This document shows, one piece after another, positions 59,885 through 64,000 of a stretch of DNA of 64,000 nt. The stretch spans positions 147,972,058-148,036,057 of the forward strand of contig NC_133537.1 in NCBI RefSeq assembly GCF_048544455.1, written 5' to 3'. The stretch's first letter is position 1. Each line of letters starts with the position of its first letter. The notes beneath the pieces were generated by a model. That model had not been told where the DNA came from. It was given only the letters and a program-made list of their open reading frames with translations, and did not search any database. Both the position numbers and the translations under genes were made by a program. Origin of the DNA: Silene latifolia (Eukaryota; Streptophyta; Magnoliopsida; Caryophyllales; Caryophyllaceae).

Positions 59885-60697
59885 TTACTCAAGGATGGGT
59901 TCCTCAAGTAAAATAATCTCACAAGTTTCCTCTTCCTTATTCCACAAGTTCTTGCAAAACACATAAGCTTCTTTCACTATCTCGTCGTCATGGCTATCCT
60001 CATAAAAATCATAGACGGGGGCTTCATCTCTCTCCAATAATCCTTCCTCGACCATCTCAATATTCACATCAAAAGACACACCCTCATACTCACAAAGGCT
60101 AAGAGTATTTGGCTTACTCATCCTCGTGTCTTCTTTATCGAACACAATATTTTCATACTCACAAGAGCTCAAGGAGATTGGCTCTTCCCACTTCTCATCT
60201 TCCATATCAAAGGTCAATCCTTCAAATTCGCGTTTATGAACAATGTTCAAGGATTGGTAGGGAGTAGCCACTTGGGTTTCCTTCATTTGGGCAATTTGAT
60301 TTGCCAACTCCTCACCATGGGTAACAATATTTTGAAGAACATTGTCTCTATTTTGGCTCTCCTCGAGCACTTGTTTGAAAACGTTTTGTTGATCTCCCAT
60401 CAATTGGAGGATCATACTTTGAATGTCAAAGTTAGGCTCATCTTTTTGTTGTGGGTGGGTGTGAAAGTGGTTGTATTTTGGTATTTGGAATTCATTGTAG
60501 GGTGGGCCTTGGATGGGTGGTTGTTGTGGATAATAGATGTGGTGATTTTGGTGGGGAGATTTGGGGTAATAGTTAGGATTTTTATTGTATGAGTAGTAAG
60601 GTAGGTTTTTGTTGACTTGCTTCTCAAACTACCCATACCCATAGTCATACTCAAAAGATCCAACATATACTCCATATGTCAAGTCTTGAGCCATCAT
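59885..60697 (-). pseudogene. Unidentified acidic protein (ORF-A) of the Athila-type element
   Basis: Minus strand, first Met at 60697 (MMAQDLTYG), stop near 59885, about 270 codons. It follows the primer site by some 140 bases, the place gag would occupy. The N-terminal third is Tyr/Pro/His/Gln-rich (YYPKSPHQNHHIYYPQQPP). The middle has a predicted helical stretch, MILQLMGDQQNVFKQVLEES. The C-terminal half repeats a motif like LSSCEYENIVFD / LSLCEYEGVSFD and ends acidic (CEIILLEEPILE). One in-frame TAG lies at 60629-60631. I do not recognise the family. It could be a remnant of a gag N-terminus or a lineage-specific ORF. Confidence 0.6.
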
Positions 60698-60833
60698 TGC
60701 TAAGACAAAAAAAACAACTACAAGCATGGAAACTACATAAAAACGGTAAGAACAATCCTTGAGGAACAAGTTCCTCAAGGTTAAAGCAAAATTAAAATAG
60801 ATAAACAAGTAAGAACTTAATCACATAATACCG

Positions 60834-60851
60834 TCCCCGGCAACGGCACCA
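60834..60851 (-). promoter_or_regulatory. Athila-type primer-binding site
   Basis: TGGTGCCGTTGCCGGGGA on the minus strand, three bases after the 5' LTR. It differs at one base from the TGGCGCC... form common in Athila/Tat elements. It fixes the orientation of the element. Confidence 0.92.
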
Positions 60852-60854
60852 TTT

Positions 60855-62416
60855 TGATGGGTGGTGTCATCGTGTCTCCCAATCAAACATATTTATATTC
60901 TCAACAAACAACTAGTTAGTGGTTAAGTCGAGTTCGATCCATGGGACGGTGTGCTTTGGGTTCTAAGTCGATCTATCTCAATTTATGCTAGTGTCACAAT
61001 TGATTTGGGTTTGTAGTTGTGTTCTAAACTAAGCAACAAAGTAAAACAATCAAAAAAGGTGTAGACAAATAACAAAGGATACTAGGATGTCATGGGATCA
61101 TAAGGGATTCATGGGAGTTGATCATACAAACATGTTCTCAATTATATAGCAAGCACTTATTGTTGCGATGGGATCGAGTTGGTTTATAAGCTTACAATCC
61201 CTAAGAAGGTTTAGGTCCCTGAGCAGAATCGATTAGATTATACAACACCTACAAGTCGACTTAGTCCTTCCTATTCAACAATATGCATGGTCTAATGAGA
61301 CTCGAGTTGGTGTATAAGATTACAAGTCTCATTGAAAAGGTTGGTGATGGGTAAAAAATGCAAGGATTCAAAGAGCTCGCATTTCATCAAACATAACATG
61401 TGCATAAGTTGAAATCACAACAAGCAAGCAAATTAATTATGGAAACATATTAGATTATGCATGAATCAATCCCCATGTTGGTTTCCCCTAATTTCCCATT
61501 AATCCTAGCTAAAGGACTACTCACTCATTATCATGGGAAACATGTCATTAATGGTATCAATCATCACAACAAGTATAAACATGATAAGAAGATGAGGAAA
61601 TCAACAATAAAGAGTAAAGAGTAAAGAGATTATACCAAACTTCAGATGATCCAAATAATAAAGCCAAGAATAAAAGAAGAGAACTTGATTGATTGATGAA
61701 GAGTTGTCAATTCTCCAATAATAACCCAATAATCTTCAATTACCCAATAATAATAAAGCTTGATCAATAATTAAGGAAAGATTAATGTGGAATGATTGAG
61801 ATTAATCTATTCTAATCTACTCCTAATCTAATCTAAGAGAACTTGATTTATTCTAAGGGAACTTCATGGTGTCCTCTTGAATATTACAAAATGGAGTATA
61901 TATAGTAGTACATCATTAGGTTAAGTAAGGATAGATTAGTAAATAACAATGCTAAGTTTTAAAGTGGGGAAATGCAAGTCTTGCAAGGAGATGAGCATAT
62001 CCTAGTGCTACCACGATCCGCTCAGAGCAGGAGTGGAGACGCTCGGATCAGGAGGGGAGAATCCGCTCGTCTCTTGCACGGGACGCTCGGATCATGCTAT
62101 GCCAGTCCGCTCGTCTTGTGTACAATCCGCTCAGATTGTTGCACAGTGTGATCCTTTTGCTTCACGTACTTTTTAATCTTTGCATACTCCCTATTCTTGC
62201 TTTGTCGGTCGTCGTTCTTACCTCCTCTTCATACTAGTCCATCTAAGGTCGTCCTCAACCTTCCAAATGTGCACGGGAGACGGGAATTCCGCCTCATTGT
62301 CCTCTTTCCTACAAGTCATACAAAATGCACTAGGAAAGCAAAGTAGAAAGGATTTTACGGATATAATTGCTATGAAATGTTATAACAGTATGCAAAATAG
62401 GTTAAGAGTCACATTA
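60855..62416 (-). repeat. Athila-type 5' LTR
   Basis: 1,562 bp on the minus strand, ending CCCATCA at 60855. It opens TAATGTGACTC at 62416; the other LTR has TGATGTGACTC, so the terminal TG is mutated. It holds a cluster of CG-CT-CG palindromic modules at 62025-62132. Confidence 0.93.
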
Positions 62417-63321
62417 ACTAGTGGAACCGCTCCACCTCTCACTAATGCTTCTTGACTCCGATCTTTCATGGATCGTGTAAACTTGAAAAGAATGGCACTA
62501 ACTTTGCCGATTAGGATGCGCAACTCCGCTTGGCCGCGGAAGGTGACGACAAGCTTCGTTACCTTACCGAAGCCGCTCCCGCTATACCTACTACTAGGTC
62601 CATTGTCGCGGTTAGGGAGGCCTATGAGGCTTACCTAAAGGAATTGGTCGCGATCAAGAATGTCTTGATCTTCTCTATGGATGCTGATCTCCAAAGGAGT
62701 GCTATTAAGATAGGCACCACTTATGAGATCTACACCAAGCTTGTGACCATGTTTTCGCAAGCTCCTAGGATCATCCAAAATGAGGCGGCCTCCGCATTCT
62801 TTGAGCTCAACATCAAAGAGGGTCAAAAAGTGAGCCCTCATGTACTCAAATTGATTGAGCATGTTGAAACGCTCAAATTGCAAAAGGTTGAAATTCCCGA
62901 ACAACTCGTCATTAACCGAGTTCTTCATTCCTTGAATCGCATCAAAGTATTTGTACAGTTTGGGGTAAACTACAATATGCAAAACATGAAAACCTCTCTC
63001 CATGAATTGCACAACATGCTTGTGCAAGCCGAGATAGACATGGGTCTCAATGTGAGTGCAACTAAGGATGTGCTCAATATTAATGAAAAGAGCAAGGGAA
63101 AATTCAAGAAAAGCGCTAGAAAGGGTAAGAAACCCACTCCTAACATGGGCAAAGGGAAAGCTATTGGGAATAGCTCTTCCAAGCCGAAAAAGGGTGCATC
63201 TTCCGAAGATAAGTGCCACTATTGTTGTGGTACGGGCCATTGGAAGCGAAATTTCCCAAAGTATCTTGGAGATGTTAAAGCTGGACGTGTGACTCCAGTA
63301 GGTAATAAGTTCTCTAATTAG
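62417..63321 (+). pseudogene. Copia-3 gag, main part
   Basis: It continues the frame begun at 46162 after the duplicated ACTAG. The capsid domain matches copia-1 gag: LRYLTEAAPA, ELVAIKNVLIFSMDADLQ, KLVTMFSQAPRIIQNEA, KVSPHVLKLIEHVETL. A basic linker and a zinc knuckle follow, in which the last Cys is replaced by Phe (CHYCCGTGHWKRNF). Near the start are stops and a frameshift (TGA near 62453, TAG near 62513). The gene is dead. Confidence 0.9.
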
Positions 63322-63487
63322 TTGTGTTATCGATATAAATCTCAACTTTGGTATTTAGATACAAGTTGTGATTCTCACCCCCTTTAAATGTAATATAGGG
63401 CATGTGAGCAATGACAAAGGCAAGGACAAGCAAGCTTGAAGATGATCTTCAACAAGGGATGTTAGTGTAGCCGCCTATAGTAGAAGA
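63322..63487 (+). pseudogene. Copia-3 protease start, truncated
   Basis: WYLDTSCDSH (about 63351-63380) matches the copia-1 protease motif WVLDTGCGSH, with the Gly of DTG changed to Ser. The pol sequence then stops and about 100 bases of unassigned sequence lead to the next repeat at 63488. Confidence 0.65.
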
Positions 63488-64000
63488 TGTAGATACCTCA
63501 TTTCTGCACCTCCCGCAAACCACCCGGTGATGATTGGGCCGCATGTTTGGTACGCGGAACGATTTGTGACAGTTCGTAAGGTTATCGTCAAGTGATTGCT
63601 CAAACATTAATGTCTACCTCTCAGTTGTCATCTACGTGCCGATACGGTCGTTTTGACAGTAATTAGAGTACATTTGGAGTCCGGGTCAAAAACCGTCTTC
63701 ATTTCCTAAAACCGTCAAATCCCGAGTCAAGGCAATGTTCTTGTCCACCTAAGGTTAGGATGTCACAAATGTTGAGATTATATCTCATTTTGAGTCTCAT
63801 GTCACTTCATTGGGTTAAACTTAAAGTTTACATTACAAAATGTGCATTTCATTTAGTTAAAATGACAACCCGATCTTTAGGCCCGTTTTACGAGGTCATA
63901 ACGGATTTTTTGGGTCAGGCTTATTTCACAAAAAGTTCTAGATCTTTTTCTTAGCTTTCCAACGCCACCGAAATCACCTTATTCCGAGTCTTGTAGAGAA
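63488..64000 (+). mobile_element. LTR-like repeat running off the window
   Basis: It opens TGTAGATACCTCATTTCTGC, matching 21484-21545, and includes AACGCCACCGAAATCACC near 63961, a sequence type I associate with plant gypsy LTRs. No end is reached, so class and length are open. Confidence 0.55.

Larger units (their letters stand above)
46194..62416 (-). mobile_element. Athila-type Ty3/gypsy element lacking pol, with nested LINE
   Basis: Flanked by ACTAG (46189-46193 and 62417-62421). On the minus strand the 5' LTR is 62416-60855 and the primer site TGGTGCCGTTGCCGGGGA is at 60851-60834, the form usual in Athila/Tat elements. Two open regions follow (60697-59885 and 58474-56966), then a long tail and a rearranged 3' LTR containing an L1 LINE. 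No protease, reverse transcriptase, RNase H or integrase was found. It therefore looks non-autonomous and would have needed enzymes from a relative. Confidence 0.88.

Noticed and set aside
62635-63345. 236-residue minus-strand frame
   Set aside because: It is the antisense of copia-3 gag. Its length comes from codon bias, and no domain is seen.

Overview
This window is plant nuclear DNA, most likely from a eudicot. It is AT-rich and made almost entirely of nested transposable elements. The plant assignment rests on Ty1/copia elements with tRNA-iMet-type primer sites, Ty3/gypsy chromovirus pol with a chromodomain, Athila-type ORF1, a plant L1 LINE, a Stowaway-like MITE, and a Helitron carrying an RPA70-like gene. 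I found no intact ordinary host gene, no tRNA or rRNA gene, no CRISPR array and no bacterial signal. The only host-derived coding piece I recognise is an antisense last exon of the autophagy gene ATG16, carried inside the Helitron.

Layout. 1-2091 is mostly unassigned. 2092-3953 plus 20303-20349 is one 3' LTR (minus strand) of a decayed chromovirus ('gypsy-1'). It is split by a complete 16.35-kb Helitron (3954-20302, plus strand) and also contains a Stowaway-like MITE. The Helitron carries an RPA70-like gene (4666-7260), a Rep/helicase gene (8784-16555), the ATG16 exon (17836-18034, minus) and a canonical 3' hairpin ending in CTAG. The gypsy-1 integrase remnant follows (about 20500-21479). It is broken by a repeat fragment, which is itself broken by a second chromovirus, 'gypsy-2' (minus; 3' LTR 21610-22980; pol pieces at 23206-23561 and 41173-42794).

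Gypsy-2 was hit twice. 'Copia-1' (23562-41172, plus, target duplication CGGAC, near-identical 982-bp LTRs) split its integrase and itself received a non-coding chromovirus derivative, 'gypsy-3' (29124-37871, target duplication TACCT). 'Copia-3' (from 42795, plus) split its RNase H. The gag of copia-3 was then split by an Athila-type element lacking pol (46194-62416, minus, target duplication ACTAG), and the 3' LTR of that element received an L1 LINE (46926-51832, plus, 12-bp target duplication). The gag of copia-3 resumes at 62417, and a further LTR-like repeat starts at 63488 and runs off the window.

The points most worth following up are: the ATG16 capture; duplicated blocks upstream of identical TATA motifs in both Helitron genes; a 14-bp palindrome architecture (arm-CG-NN-CG-arm) clustered in two unrelated retrotransposon lineages; a hairpin upstream of the 3' LTR in three chromoviruses; duplicated polypurine tract/LTR-start segments in a copia and a gypsy element; and a microhomology-flanked duplication in the Athila-type 3' LTR. 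Several frameshifts fall in homopolymers, so some broken genes may be assembly artefacts. All alignments were made by eye.
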